This document shows positions 1-11,995 of a DNA stretch of 64,000 nucleotides, piece by piece. The stretch is taken from the NCBI GenBank assembly GCA_948099385.1, contig CANUEZ040000108.1:1188001-1252000 (forward strand), written 5' to 3'. The stretch comes from Fasciola hepatica. Lineage: Eukaryota; Platyhelminthes; Trematoda; Plagiorchiida; Fasciolidae. The notes under the pieces are model-generated. The model had not been told where the DNA came from. It did no database searches and worked only from the letters and a program-made list of their open reading frames with translations. The translations under genes and the position numbers were made by a program. Position 1 is the stretch's first letter. Every line of letters begins with the position of its first letter.

Positions 1-465
1 CTTTTGCGTTAGTATTAATAAAGTTGTACTAACCGAAATAATTGAACTGAGAGGACGAATCGAAATCGTTGCGACCCGAAAATTACAAGAGAGACAAAGT
101 TGCAGAAGTGAATGTTAATTTTATCGTAGAACTCACTCATATACAGGTACTGACAATTGTGCCAATTAATGAATGACAAGTCACCCAATCATAGCTGACT
201 TTTGTAGTGCCTGGTCACGCGGTTTCTCATTGGTGAAGGCTTCTCACTATACGTGGTCGCAAGGCTGCATTGCATGGCATCCCGTGAACTGAGATCTGAA
301 TTACCACAAAATCCCAGGATAAAAGTACCCTCCTCATATCATGTTTACTAGTAGTGTGGCTTATCTATCCTCTATGTTCGCTCACCTTTCAAATCATTCC
401 AAGATACTGATCCGTTTGGAAATCGTTCCTCATCAAAAGTTGAGCATAAATCATTGGTGAAGTTC

Positions 466-468
<3 letters not shown>
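1..468. other. Unassigned DNA at window start
   Basis: No open frame, RNA gene or repeat that I recognise. It ends at a TA microsatellite. Confidence 0.4.

Positions 469-557
<89 letters not shown>
469..557. repeat. (TA)n microsatellite
   Basis: Uninterrupted AT/TA dinucleotide run of about 88 bases. It lies directly beyond the 3' end of the minus-strand RTE-like element that starts at about 558. Confidence 0.97.
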
Positions 558-559
<2 letters not shown>

Positions 560-780
560 GCTGCTGGAAGTGAAGAAAGGTGCAAACGCGACATCAACAA
601 TTAAAGAAATACGAGAGCGGGGGTAGGCAAAATAACAGGAACAGTAGAAAATAAAATGCTGTGTTTTTTTTTTCTTTTTTCATCGCACAGTTTTCTATGC
701 TTTCTGTCATTTTGTTTGTCGGAATGACATTTTTGGGATAACGAGGCACAACAGTTCGACAGACAGACAAACCGCACAGC

Positions 781-1528
781 TTTCGCACCAATGACTTCTA
801 TTCTCAACCATGTCCCTCAATGTTTCTAACCAAAAACAGTCCTCGTCCCTGGGACCCCAACCAGGGAGGCGGGATTCGCCAACCAGTCCAATGCAGATGC
901 TTCCTTCCTTATATCTCCACGCTAAACCACGACCTGACCACCTCGCCACTTCTTCCAGTCTTCTCCAGTACCTGCGAATATAGCGCGGAATGGCAGACGA
1001 TGGATAGATGTTCTTAAAACATGGTCGAGCCACCGGAAACCGCTTAGAGTGACCACTTCGTTCAGAGGACGGATATCCGTGCTTAACACACAGCGGCGCG
1101 TCTCGCAATTGCTCACTCGATGTTCCCACCAGACAAAAGCTCAAGCTTCGAAGATATCGGTTGTCAAACACAAAAAGACGCCGAGCATCCTTTAACGTGA
1201 ACTGGTCAGATCTCGCGATCGTAGGGTAAAATACTAGGAACCGCGCTGACGCAGACCCGTACCTAAAAGAGAGCCGGATGTCACGGTGATACCACAAGTG
1301 TCGCAGGTATGCGGAAACCACTCTAGCTCTCGCTGTTCGTGAACTGATCTCCTCCCCAGCACTCCCTCCAGCTGGTGTCAAGCTCCCAAGGCACTTTAAG
1401 TTTTCGATTAACTCAAGCTGATAGCCATAAATGGTGAGTGCAGGCACAGACTCCTGCCAATCTTGCAAAAGAACTTTGAACTTAGAATACATAAGCTGCA
1501 TCCCATACCGGGATATCTCAGTAGCCAA
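781..1528 (-). pseudogene. RT C-terminal fragment of RTE-like copy 1
   Basis: This is the longest open piece of copy 1. Recognisable blocks are GMQLMYSKFKVLLQDWQESV (matching [16 protein letters not shown] in the copy at 23.1 kb), then CLGSLTPAGG, RHLWYHRDIRLSFR, DARRLFVFDNRYLRSLS and the terminal [20 protein letters not shown]. The middle is out of frame or scrambled, with part of the cysteine-bearing block replaced. Confidence 0.8.
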
Positions 1529-1744
1529 CTGGTCAAAAGTGTGTTGTATTGTTCATGAGTTATCACCCAACAAGGCGATATCATCGTTACATACGAAGTC
1601 AAAAACTCTGACCACTGGAGTAGTTCAACTCCACCGTTTGGAAGACCAGAGGAAGCATTCCGCAGAATATCCTCTGTGTCAAAACTGAGAGGAATGGGGA
1701 TCTAGGTTAACCTTATCTTACTCCACTGAGGACGAAAAAGGTGG

Positions 1745-2134
1745 TTAAAGCCAGCCAAAGGCCTTAACCCGACCTGAGGTGTGAGGACAAATCTCTTTCA
1801 GGATTGATACATACTCCCCAGGTACTTCATTTCTTGATAAGTAATTCCATGGTGCAGTCCTATCGACAAAATCGAAGGCCGCGCGAATGTCTAGGATCAC
1901 GTTCCTTGTTGGTCCTTGGAAAATGTGATGGTGCTCTAGCAGCTGTCGGAGGGTGAAGACTTGGTCGATACATCCAGGACCAGCGCGAAACCCGATTTGC
2001 TCCTCGCGAGTCTGCTGTTTACGCATTTGGTACAATTTGCGAATAATGACAGGCGCAAGCAGCTTCGATGCTATTGGGATAAGGTTCACATCCCTACTTA
2101 AAGATGGGATAAAAACCAATTCACCTCCCCTCAA
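1745..2134 (-). pseudogene. RT fingers/palm fragment of RTE-like copy 1
   Basis: A 129-codon open stretch contains the conserved RTE block around GFRAGPGCIDQVFTLRQLLE and the first catalytic Asp region as DIRAAFDFVDRTAPW. It ends where the palm motif with SGRV begins. It corresponds to about 22.55-22.85 kb in the better-preserved copy. The lack of a start codon in context and the flanking frameshifts make it a pseudogene fragment. Confidence 0.8.
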
Positions 2135-3411
2135 GAAGAAAACCTAATCGGTATTCCTAACTTTTGAGAACAAAATGTGGAGTTTTTTTACGAACTGCAC
2201 TCCACCATCTATAAGAAAACTGAGAGAAGTCCGTTGGAGCCCGGCGCTTTGTGATGTCCTAAAGCCTGGATTTCCTTTCTGATTTTTGCCTCGGTAGGTG
2301 AATCTATCGGAGCGCACCACTGGACGTGTGCCGGAATAGCTATAGGAGAGGCTGATTCTGAAGCTTACCTAAACTGTCTGGAAGTTCTTTGCCTAGCTTT
2401 CAAGAGGCCGCTGTTGATTGTGAACTGGCGAACCGTCAGTTTCATAATTTGTTTCACTTACGCCTAGTGGCTTCCTACCGGTGACTCTAGTGTAACAGAA
2501 CAGCTTACGGGAATTTCCCATGGTGGCGGCGCGTTCCACTTCTGATGAACGTTGTGACCACCAGATTTCGCGGTCCCTATGAAGACTCCCGTCAAGTGCA
2601 CGACTCATTACGAGTCGCGCTTCGCTGCACTCGCTTCCAGCCGAAATCGACCCACGTGCGTCCAGAAGGCGCAGAGGTTCAGCAGAAATCCAGAATCTTG
2701 AGGCAAGACGCAACAGGCCACAACTCACAAGGCAAGCTGAATGGAAAGCATTCTTGATCAGCAACCAGTGCTGGTTTATTGCATCAGGTGGGTCTATATC
2801 GGGCTTTTGAGGTAGAGCATTTTGGAAGACGAATAGTCAACATGGATAGGAAAGCTTATCTCAATCTAACCGTCGTTGCAGCATGTGCTTGGAGCGCCCA
2901 CCGAAGCACATGGACAGTTCAGTGCAAACTGATGCGTGATCGGAATCAAGGAGGGCGCTCCAGTTCGAGCGAATAACGTATACAAACCCGCCATTTTGTG
3001 GCTCATAGCGATGTGGTCGATCTGGGTCCATTGCTGACTTGAAGGGCGGATGCCACGTAGCGCAGTGGCGATTAGAAGGTCTGAGGTTTGCTCTGGCGAA
3101 GAACAAGCGATGTTCAGAACACAGCGTTAAAAGCCGTTCCCCGCTTTCCGAGCGACAGCAATCTTGATAAAAGGGCCTCCTAAATATACCTCGTCCAATG
3201 ACGGCCGGCTAACCCTAGTATTCATATCTCCTGCAAAAATCACGGTATCAGCCCGGCTTGCTTTGTTTGAGAGGTCGTGGAGTCTTTGATAAAAATGATA
3301 TTTGATTGCATCTGGGCTTCAGTCGGTGGTGCATACGCCGAAACGACAAACAGACTTCATCTGTCAGAACGGCGACGGCGCACTGTGCACGAACCTCTGG
3401 GTCTTACTACA

Positions 3412-3414
<3 letters not shown>

Positions 3415-3485
<71 letters not shown>
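3415..3485. repeat. (TA)n microsatellite
   Basis: TA run with one TG interruption, at the truncated 5' edge of RTE-like copy 1. Tyr-Ile-rich open frames across it are products of the dinucleotide repeat, not proteins. Confidence 0.97.
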
Positions 3486-4097
3486 GCCTCCGAAATGTCT
3501 GAGTATGGTCGGGGTGGGTGTCTCAGGCTCCGAGTTGGCTACCCGCCGTGAACGCCTCTCGAAATGCTCCCAAGTGACCGTGCGTCTAACACAGATTCTG
3601 CTGAGAAAATCCTACTCACTGCGTTCTCGTGGCGGAGGTGTTCCCACTAGAGTGAGAGGACGACAGCGAATGCCTGGCTTTCTCCACCGGGTTTGCCGGC
3701 TAATAGTCAGTCTAGCGGAATTGGTTAAGCCTTGATTCCAAATCAACCATGGGTGGCGTATGAGGCGTACAACGTATGCACACCGGCATCTGTGGAGGAG
3801 AGGTGCACTAGACACCCAGGATGTTTGGCCTCATCCGAAGGACGTATGAACTGCGCATTCAGTCTACGGCTCCCAGTAGGTTACGGACCCCACGTTTCAT
3901 CTCGCTACCTTCTGGGTTAAGCTTTGGATAGCTAGATGTTCTGGTTGTGGACCCCTAAGAAGACTACCCGCTTTGGCTTGGGCAACCTGGCAGTATTGCA
4001 CCCGCAAACAAATCATAGACTCGGACTCTCCACCTCTTCCTCCCCGTTTGTACCATATTTTGTTTGGCACGCAGTCTGAAATCAAAAAGGGTGCGTA
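3486..4097. other. Unassigned segment between two TA runs
   Basis: About 600 bases of ordinary composition with no frame or motif I can assign. It could be leader sequence of an RTE-like element, but no match elsewhere in the window supports this. Confidence 0.35.
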
Positions 4098-4109
4098 ATA
4101 TATATATAT

Positions 4110-4194
<85 letters not shown>

Positions 4195-4205
4195 GAGAGA
4201 GAGAG
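4098..4205. repeat. TA-rich microsatellite followed by a short (GA)n
   Basis: TA run of about 90 bases followed by GAGAGAGAGAGAG. As with the run at 469, it sits beside the 3' end of a minus-strand RTE-like element. Confidence 0.95.
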
Positions 4206-6290
4206 GCGTGATGCCATGCGAAAACACAAAACAAAGGAAAAAAAGTGAAGAATCAAAGGAGAAGTTTCTCGGGAGTTCAAACGCGAGCTGTTACGACATA
4301 ATCACCATGGAACACGACATTCAGCCACATCCGAAAAAGTTTCCAGCCAGCTTTTTAGTGGATCTCGAGGTCCCCAGCAATGAACGCATGAGGAAATGAC
4401 AGAGCCAAGTCTTGACGTCAACACTCTAATAGACCGGTGCCATGTCATGATTTGGCCTCCACAGTATCCTTTCCAGCCAACCTTAGGTTCGGCGAATAGA
4501 ATGCGAATGGGAAGTCCATGAGGTGGCACATGAAGCACATGTCCCAGCCAACGGAGGCGATGGAGTGACATGGTAGCACTTACTGGGTACGCGGTACCTC
4601 CGGTTTCACAGATGAGCGTTCGAACTGAGGAACTGCTTATTCGCTGTTACCACCAAACTCGTGAGATACTCAGGCATCGATGATCGAACACCGACAACCG
4701 GTCGAAATCGACCGCTCGAACAGTCCAGGTCTGACAAGTGTATAGGGGCACTTTAGGCACAGCAGCGTTGTACAACCTACCTTTTAATCGTAGAGAGATG
4801 TCACGTCGTCTCTACAGGTGACTTAAATTAAAGAATGCCGCTGGGGCCCTCGCTATTCGGTTGTTCACGTCGTTTCTAATCCGTCCATCGACAGTTATAC
4901 AGCTCCCCAAGTAGACAAACTTTTCAACAATTTTTAACAGACCAATACCGAGGGTAGGTGCAGGAATGGACTCCTGCCAGTCTTTTAGAAGCACTTTACA
5001 CTCGGAGGGTGAAAAACACTATCCGCACCGCAATGCAGACTGCGAGTCTGTCGAGAATGCACTGTGTCACAGTAGCATTTTATTTCATTGCGCCTCTCTT
5101 AGGATGTTGTCAATCGCGAAATGGAACAAGAAGTGTGAGAGTGGGCAACCTTGATGCACGCTGCTTCCAACCGGAAATCAAGGTGACGACGAGCCATATG
5201 CTTGTACTCGGCCTGAAATCTGATGGTATAGAGCTTAGATGACTTTGACATACGTATCGGACACCCCCTGTTTGATGAGGGTCGTCCTATCAATGGAATC
5301 AAAAGCTGCTCGGATATCCAAGAATATGGTTACTGTTGGTTTGCGATATATGTGGAGGAGCTCACGTAGATATGTTATTAGCGGCCTAACAGGTCATCGT
5401 GGGTGTGGTTACTTAGCTGAGCAGCAAGCTCATTCCAATATCTCCCCTGACCGAAGTCCGGCGAAGTTGTTCTACGCCTTTCCGTTGACGGCGGACTACT
5501 ACCTTGGTGGGAAACCCTGATATGAACTCGGCACACACTAGGGTGTAACCTGAATCTAGATGTGTGCTTCAGTACAGCCTACAGGACTTGAATGAGCCAT
5601 ACCAGCGGTATCTCATGGCTATGTGGTCTGTTTGCGTCCAAGGCTGCTTGGCAGATGGCGGTCGCTATGTGACTGTGCTACAAAAGCTGCGCCGTACTCG
5701 ACGAGAATAGGCGATGTTCTGTGCACAGATGGAGAAGCCGATTACCGCTATCTGTATGTTAATGGTTGGCGCCGCTTTGGCCTTTAAGTATTCGTCCGAC
5801 TGGACCTAGTTGCCAATCTGGGCTTTCAGATCTCCAACTAGTACCACTATATCTCTATGAGATCCCTTTCCAAAAAGTTCGTGAAGTTGCTGGTAGAATA
5901 CATCTTTAACAGTATCTGGGATGCAGTCAGTAGGAGCGTAGCCAACGCATCAGCAACTGTCAACTGGGATTCAGTCTAGGAGCGCCGCTTCAGCTCTTTC
6001 ACTGACAGTAATACCAACACCGGCAAGACCAGAAGCCACAGCCTCAGCGTCCCCAAAAAAGACGCAAATGAAACTTCACGGAAGGATTAGATGGGGGTGC
6101 CGTTTAAATGGTGGAACTTGAGTCTTGAATGCGAGTATCCTCAGATTGACATACACAGATGGCGAAACTTCAAGCGTATGAGCTAAACCCACATGTTGTC
6201 CTCCACGCATCACCATTCGCACGTTGAATGCGGCTAGTTCGAATGGGCATCGGGGATGAGGCATGACACCAGCCGGTGGTAGCGGTTTCG
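4206..6290 (-). mobile_element. Decayed RTE-like non-LTR retrotransposon, copy 2
   Basis: The start of the endonuclease is at about 6264-6100 (AAFNVRMVMRGGQHVGLAHTLE, of the NVRTL...GQQ class). Further endonuclease sequence follows at 6000-5730, readable only by changing frame. RT motif A is at about 5380-5290 (TIFLDIRAAFDSIDRTTL in the complement). A thumb region lies at 4994-4812 (LLKDWQESIPAP, FVYLGSCITVDG). The C-terminal part is at 4571-4302 ([36 protein letters not shown]). The total is about 2.1 kb, compared with about 3.2 kb for a full copy, so internal deletions are present. It is broken in several frames. Confidence 0.85.
4302..4571 (-). pseudogene. RT C-terminal fragment of RTE-like copy 2
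   Basis: An 89-codon open piece contains [19 protein letters not shown], a GGQIMTWHRS block and WGPRDPLKSWLETF. These match, in order, [27 protein letters not shown] and [14 protein letters not shown] of the better-kept copy. It belongs to the terminal part of the element protein. Confidence 0.85.
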
Positions 6291-7733
6291 GTGAGGCTAG
6301 GAAGCCAGTCGGAGAAGATCAAGAGAGAACATAACCAGGATTTCCTCCAGTGGCACTAAAGCAGACAGAGCAGACAGAGGATCCGGTGGGGTCTGATAAA
6401 GTGGAAGAGTGGGGAAGAGGAGTGAAGACCGGGAAGTAAGTTTTTGTGTACGTTGTGAGCGAGTGATCTTGGGCACGCGCGAAACCTGTCACCCATTGTA
6501 TGAGTCATGTATCTTGTGGCCGTTGCGTTGTGGGCTGTTGTACTTCTCGGTCCCCCAGTGCAGAGTAGGGTGAAGTTCATTCTCTTTGTTAATCTTCGCT
6601 CCTCCTCAGCTTCATGAGTGAGAATCTTTACCCCAACTCAACTGCTATTTTTGTCATTTCACGTAGGTAATAATATAATGTCATTTGCCGATCTCTTTTT
6701 ACATCCATCAGTGATAAAAGAAATTGGGGACCACCCACTGGGTGCTATTCATAAGCTTTTCAGACATGGGGCTGTACTGTCATGGAGGACTGACAACCGT
6801 GAAATTGGGGATCGGAGTGTAAAGCTGCATAATTTCTCTGTCATAACCAACAGGATAATTATCGATCCGGGGCAAGTTAATCGATGGTTGACCTCCTGAT
6901 ATGAAACAGCATCCTTTACACTCTACTGCTTTCTTGACATGACACGATATCTCGTAAGTCTCAATTCCAAGTGCATAACAAATTTCCATTATCGTTTCTA
7001 CATTGAACATACGAGCGACGACGATAATGATTACATGATTTGACACCCCAGAAGCAAATCTAAAACGCGAAGGAATTGCCGATAAAAGAAACGTATCGAA
7101 CGTAGACTTGGAGTTTTACACAATCAGTATAAAATGGCTCAAGAATGCATTCAGAAATTGAACTTCCAGCCAACTGGTTTATTGTGGAGTGATCGTTCGC
7201 CCCGTGTAGCGCATGTTCTTTCTATGGTTATGTGTTTGAGATGGCCGTCAGCGAACTCATTATTGCCTGGAATCTGTTGATACGGAATGAAAACCCGCAA
7301 GTCTCTGTCCACTCCAAGTAAAGGTGATTGACAGTCGGTTTTGCACACTGTGGCTTTCGTTTCGAACTCATTTTCACTTTTTACAGATAACCCTTGGTTA
7401 GATTTACTGGATTTAAAGACGTTTCGTAGAACTATCAGGAAAGATGAGATGGAGTCCGAATACTGCATGTATCCCCAAATGAAGCATAGGCAAATGAGCA
7501 TCCTCGATGTCGTTTTAATAAAACAGTCTCAGAGGAACCATCGACGGGCAATGTCTGATTGTGCGGCCGACCCGCCATCCGCCTGGAAAAGATATTCCAA
7601 CGAATAATCAAGAAGTAGCCTTAATTTTCTCATAATGGGTATTACGTGCCTCTTACTACTTGAGAAAGCTACAATTTCCAGACACTTTTCGTCCACCTTT
7701 CAGTTTGATCCATTTGTATTGCCTTTGCTCAGA
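6291..7733. other. Unassigned DNA upstream of RTE-like copy 2
   Basis: The part nearest 6300-6600 may be the leader of RTE-like copy 2: a phrase near 6540 about a 'gttgtacttc' block resembles one near 19,010. The rest (6600-7733) has no frame longer than about 116 codons on either strand and nothing I recognise. Confidence 0.35.
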
Positions 7734-8025
7734 GGCACGAATCACACTTTTTTATTAAATGCATGTGCATGAGTGTGGCGGAATGGGTATATACCCAGTA
7801 GTCACGAAGGCCCACTGTACTGTTAGGGATAACCGGCAACCAGATCCTGAGACCTGGAGTGGAGAACCACATAAGACCCCAATGGGTCAGGTAAGGTGAC
7901 AATCCGGACGACAGTGGGTTACTGGCTATCACTAAAGTAACCAGTGATGGCGGAAATTCGAAACCTCGAAACCTACGGGGTGGTAATTTAACGCTCTAAG
8001 CCACTTGACTACCACCGGTCACCTT
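7734..8025 (-). repeat. tRNA-derived SINE, most complete copy
   Basis: Reading the minus strand from about 8025, there is a tRNA-like head with a box A-like block (GTGGCTTAGAGCG) and a box B-like block (GGTTTCGAATTTC) about 40 bases later. The ends GACCGGTGG and CCATCACTGGTT can pair. A body of about 180 bases and a short A/T-rich tail follow. The body recurs at 19.9, 27.6, 28.6 and 32.3 kb, all in the same orientation. The SINE assignment is an inference from the promoter-like blocks and the dispersion. Confidence 0.7.
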
Positions 8026-9105
8026 GCGCAAAAAGCGGTCATCTACACGTGGTCGGATGAATTTGAAAGCAATTTTTCACCAACGAATGACTTCATTTGT
8101 CACTAACAGCGTCCTCGGTAAAAATCGTCAAGTATAGCACCCGAGTAACTCGTTTTTTCCAACTCCAATTTTCGTGACAGATAAACTAACCGGTGCAATC
8201 AGAGGAAACAGGAGACAGAATTCGTGGGAATCTAGCACCATCCCACTGGTTTTTATTCTGTCGACGGATCTATTCAAGCGACCAGAAGCGCTTTCTTCTC
8301 GGAAGTATTTGGGTTGCTTAATGCAACTTTAAAAACGCCGGACGGATCTCTATCTCACAAGTGCAACCGTTTCTTTCTTAACCTATATTTGACACATCCA
8401 TTTATCTCGGTGTAATCGACGTAATATTCTACGCCTGCACTAGATTCGATTTGGTTCGATAGCTTTAAATAAACCAACACTTCCCTGAGTGCATTTAGGG
8501 CTTGAGATCGAATTATTAGTTTCCCTCTGAATGAAGTGCTGTACGGCTTTGTTGTTATCCTGTTTTGCCCCATCCCCGACCGACTTGAGTTTCGTTCGGT
8601 CTGTAGCAATAATGCAACGGACCGTTGGCATTAGGCGATCATGCGCTTCCACATCCATGTAAAGGCAGAAAATAAAAAACCACCGCGCGACCACTGCACT
8701 GTTGTTAATCATGCGAGGAACGGATTTTTCTAAAACTAATTTATCCGATTCAGGTACGATATTTTCGTTGAGGGGTCCAAACAATGGCAGTCGTCGTCCT
8801 CAGTGAAATTTTAGTCCGCTCATGTAAAGCACTCACGCACTAGCAGTCAAGTTGTAAGCAACGTGGTGGATGCCTTGGGTGACAGCAATTCGGGCAGGCA
8901 ACCATACGAAGCCTTTTGTGCGATACGGACCAGGCAGTTGGTTCAAGCGAGTTGGGTGTTCAAACTACGTGGATCATTCGAACAGCAGATCGTATCTCGC
9001 CAGTCAACAAAGTGAATGCGTGTACTGTTTGGCAATGGTAGGCAACACAGAGTCCAGTTACGGACGAGCCATGATCTTACCGCATAACTACCCCGTTTCA
9101 CCGAA
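8026..9105. other. Unassigned DNA
   Basis: No supported gene. A 114-codon frame on the minus strand (8784-8440) shows no recognisable domain and no splice-site support. Confidence 0.35.
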
Positions 9106-9275
9106 TTTCGGATCGCCTTCAATCCAGTTAACCGGAAGTCTCGTAAGGCTACTGAATAGACACTATTCGTTTATTACAGAGCAAGGCCGTATGCGTGGTG
9201 AAGGACCACTCGAGTTTGCACTCACTACCGGAGTCAAACAAGGGTGTTCTTTTACCGGAGCTTTACAAGCAAATC
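9106..9275 (+). pseudogene. RTE-like RT palm fragment, copy 3
   Basis: Around 9180-9260 the plus strand reads HYSFITEQGRMRGEGPLEFA, then TTGVKQGCSFTG. This matches the block [31 protein letters not shown] of the copy at 22.8-22.9 kb. It is only about 50 codons long. Downstream sequence changes abruptly to a leader segment of the same family, so this is a chimeric remnant. Confidence 0.65.
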
Positions 9276-9334
9276 ACGGACTGAACAATGAGTTCGGTAC
9301 TGGCCGAATACCTTTGTATCCAATCGAGTCGGGA

Positions 9335-9830
9335 GACGCACATCTCGAACCTGGAGTTCCCAAAGAAAAACTCTTGCGGTGTGGGCAACCGCGAAGTATT
9401 ATGTGCCCAGAAATCTCCAGCTGTCAATCGGGAAACATTCCCTATCTCTCTGCTCTTCATCCTCTACGTTCCGATTCTGAATGCGTACGACTAGCCACAA
9501 TGAGTCGTTACTGTGAACTTGTAGCTCTCGGAAAGGGTAGCAAATAAGAGACGTGGTAAGAGAAAGAATCCATTCTCCGCGAAGTTTTTATGTGCCCAGA
9601 AGTCTCAAGCAGTCCCTCCGGAAACATTTCTTACCTATCCACTCCTCATCCTTCACACCCCGATTCTAAATGAATACGAGGCCACAGTGAGTCATGACCC
9701 GGGAGCTAGTAAGTCCCGGTCAGGATAACAACTTGAGGACATAAGAAAAAAGAGAACTGACCCTCCGGCCTAATCAACCTCCCACTTTGCTGTCTTAAAT
9801 GTCCGCCGCATACAATGCATGGTCAATGGT
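9335..9830 (+). mobile_element. 5' leader and start of an RTE-like element
   Basis: Positions about 9350-9590 are nearly identical, in opposite orientation, to 18,240-18,005, and resemble 32,250-32,150. In the latter two places the segment lies just upstream of an endonuclease start. At about 9790-9830 the plus strand reads FAVLNVRRIQC, a degraded form of the AAFNVRTL endonuclease start. The element is cut off after that. The open frame across 8870-9547 is therefore a fusion of fragments, not a gene. Confidence 0.65.
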
Positions 9831-10855
9831 TGTCTGCACTGAACTAAACTGAAATAACAAGCCTGAATCGCCTTTGTCTGGCTACTCGTCCTAAGCCTGA
9901 CCGCCTTGCTCTCCAATCGGCATAGCTCTCGGGGTCACCGTAGGACGCACACCCTGCAAGGTAGTAGTATAGGTCAGGAACTTTGGAACTTGCCTAGGGT
10001 CGTCAGCTCAAAAGCTGCACATCTATCGTCAACCGATCGAATACGTTATATACTTACCTCAACCACCTATGCCTACATCACTTCCCAACGGTCACGTGAA
10101 GGACGAAATAATACTGCTGATGGACGACGCCAGGAAAGCTCTTCTCCATAGATAATGGGCATCATGCACCGGCAGCGAAATCAACCATGAACTAACTTAC
10201 GTATCTGCCGTTTCGCTACACGCCCTGTACTCGGCCTCGGCTGCGTAAACCTGGTCACTGGGTGCAGAGGACACCAGCAGGTTGGAGATGCTTGATCACT
10301 TGTGCCTAAAGTAAATCGACGCGACTGATCACTAAACGTCCAAGCTAGTGGACGATGCCTCGAAATTGATGAATTCCCCGCATCGACAAGGTCATATATC
10401 CTACGGCAATCCGGGACAGTATCAACCCGACAAATGCTCAGTCTCTAACTCTACCTCGGTTGGTGCTATCACCTTGGTGGCCAGTTTAAAATCTGGAGCG
10501 GCACTACCAAGAACAAATTGCACACAAAATTATGATTTTCCTATGCTGTCCGTCACTAGAAGAAAAACTGAGTCGCCATCTGCCCCGAACTCGTTCGCAG
10601 CCACTGTGTACGACCAGCTGTGATCTGTAACATTCATGTGGCCGACTTGCTTTCCAGCAGGAGATAGTCGCATAAAAGTGAAGGTAGTTACCAAAAGATG
10701 TAGCTCAGATATTGTATAACCAATAAGGATTACCACATTATCATCGTGTTTCGAAGAAACAGCGCCTGTAGATGAGCAATCTATCATTCATACGCAACCC
10801 TAATTGGTATTCGGATATCCAGATTATTTAGGCTTATTATTCTGTACCCATCAGA
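9831..10855. other. Unassigned DNA
   Basis: Short frames on both strands (91 and 85 codons) overlap near 10,530-10,620 and neither resembles a known family. No repeat match within the window was found. Confidence 0.35.
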
Positions 10856-11290
10856 CTACATAAGGCTTTGCTCGATGTATCCCGTCAAATAGGACCATCG
10901 TGAAAAGCTATCGCCGGACAGCAAAATGGGTGAATCAGACTCTAAAAGAACAGTGACAGTCACTTTGACAGCGACCAAACTTTGTTCAGTCGCGCGAACG
11001 GTCAGTATAGGTTTTACCATTCCACATTTTACGCGAAATGAGATATATAACCATCTGTGTAGCCAAGACGAAACCTCAGATAACTTGATATGGCAATGAG
11101 GTTTTGCAGTGAGAAAAAGAAGGTTTACGCATGACTGCACGGAACCTACCTTTGGTGCTAGAAGATAATGTCTATCTGTTTCTAAACCTAGCTTTACTCG
11201 ATCGTGAACACAAGGTATCAAGCTTAACAAAAGCATCGAAGCCAAGTCATTATCACAGAAAGCGCAGGATTTAGTCGCGCAAACTCTCAT
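10856..11290 (-). CDS. Uncharacterised 144-codon open frame
   Basis: This is the longest open frame in the non-repetitive part of the window apart from RAD23. It lies about 630 bases downstream of the RAD23 stop on the same strand. The predicted product is Leu/Ser-rich with several Cys in its first 70 residues and no clear transmembrane segment or domain. I see no convincing splice junctions. It may be an exon of a downstream gene, part of the RAD23 3' untranslated region, or a chance frame. Chance is quite possible at this length and base composition. Confidence 0.2.
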   Translation of the reverse strand: MRVCATKSCAFCDNDLASMLLLSLIPCVHDRVKLGLETDRHYLLAPKVGSVQSCVNLLFLTAKPHCHIKLSEVSSWLHRWLYISFRVKCGMVKPILTVRATEQSLVAVKVTVTVLLESDSPILLSGDSFSRWSYLTGYIEQSLM

Positions 11291-11914
11291 GTTATGTGAA
11301 CGTCAGAGTCGTCATAGCGATATATTTGTGTAAATGAGAGTCACACACCAGTAGAACGCAAAACCCCTCAGGCAGTGCCGTTGGAAGAAACTACCGGTCG
11401 ACTTTCGATTCAAAATAATCTCAAATAGTATGCAGTTGTTTGTTTGCTTGCTTAGTTGACTGGCTGGCTGACTGGGCGCATGGCTGCGCTATAAAGCGAG
11501 CGGGACAACAGTGGACTGGGACCGCGGGGGTCGCATCAAACTAATGGAAACAAGTGAGAACAAGTTAAGCACGTGCGCGTGTCACCAGGCAATTGTGTAC
11601 AGGCATCAAATGGTTCGCACGCAGTAACCTAATATGGTTTGAAATTGAAAAAGAGGAGCACGAAGAGGACAAATTTTGGACAAAACACACGAGCCAATTG
11701 TGCCGGTAAACAAAAGCAAAATCACCAGCGACGAGGATGGACGAGATGGAGTGAGAGACGTGTAGGAACTGCACGAGGCCGTTCCACGAAGGTGAACTGC
11801 GGTTTGTATCGTAATAATGTGCAGGAAAAATAAAACATCAGAACCTTTAGTACATGAGTGAACAAGGGCGGGGTGGAAGAGAGATGTAGGGAACGGGGTT
11901 GATGAAGGAACTGT

Positions 11915-11995
11915 TCAAACCATTTCATCGTCAAGACCCTCGCTGAGTAGGAAATTAGCGGCTGCATCCTCGTTCTTCTCGCAAGCGTAGTATGC
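11915..11995 (-). CDS. RAD23: RAD23 exon 6 (3' end)
   Basis: 26 codons plus TGA, after a TTTCTCCAG acceptor. It encodes [20 protein letters not shown] and the acidic C terminus, the second half of UBA2, a conserved RAD23 ending. Intron 5 (12,768-11,996) is 773 bases. No canonical AATAAA was found on the minus strand in the few hundred bases downstream. Confidence 0.92.
   Translation of the reverse strand, partial: AYYACEKNEDAAANFLLSEGLDDEMV

Larger units (their letters stand above)
558..3414 (-). mobile_element. Decayed RTE-like non-LTR retrotransposon, copy 1
   Basis: Pieces of one endonuclease/reverse-transcriptase protein occur in the correct order on the minus strand. The C-terminal part of the AP-like endonuclease is at about 3410-2861, with a SDHA-type motif. 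The linker is at 2764-2393 (REIWWSQRSSEVE, GNSRKLF). The fingers/palm part of the RT is at 2134-1745 (IGFRAGPGCIDQVFTLRQLL, then DIRAAFDFVDRT). The C-terminal part is at 1528-781, ending in [20 protein letters not shown]. Frames shift between pieces, the YADD region is not intact and the 5' part of the endonuclease is missing, cut off at a TA run. Compared with the better-kept copy at 20.7-23.9 kb it is a dead, old copy. The clade call rests on the endonuclease-RT order and motifs; the remnant status is certain. Confidence 0.85.

Noticed and set aside
3277..3735. Open frames of 66-152 codons with long Tyr-Ile repeats at 3.3-3.7, 4.0-4.4 and 26.9-27.2 kb
   Set aside because: They are translations of TA microsatellites, which lack stops in some frames; flanking residues show no domain.
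3700..3770. A possible tRNA gene near GCGGAATTGGTTAAGCC
   Set aside because: No box B and no convincing cloverleaf could be drawn.
8870..9547. A 225-codon plus-strand gene
   Set aside because: It fuses an RT palm fragment (GVKQGC) to an RTE leader segment that also occurs, non-coding, at 18.0 and 32.2 kb.
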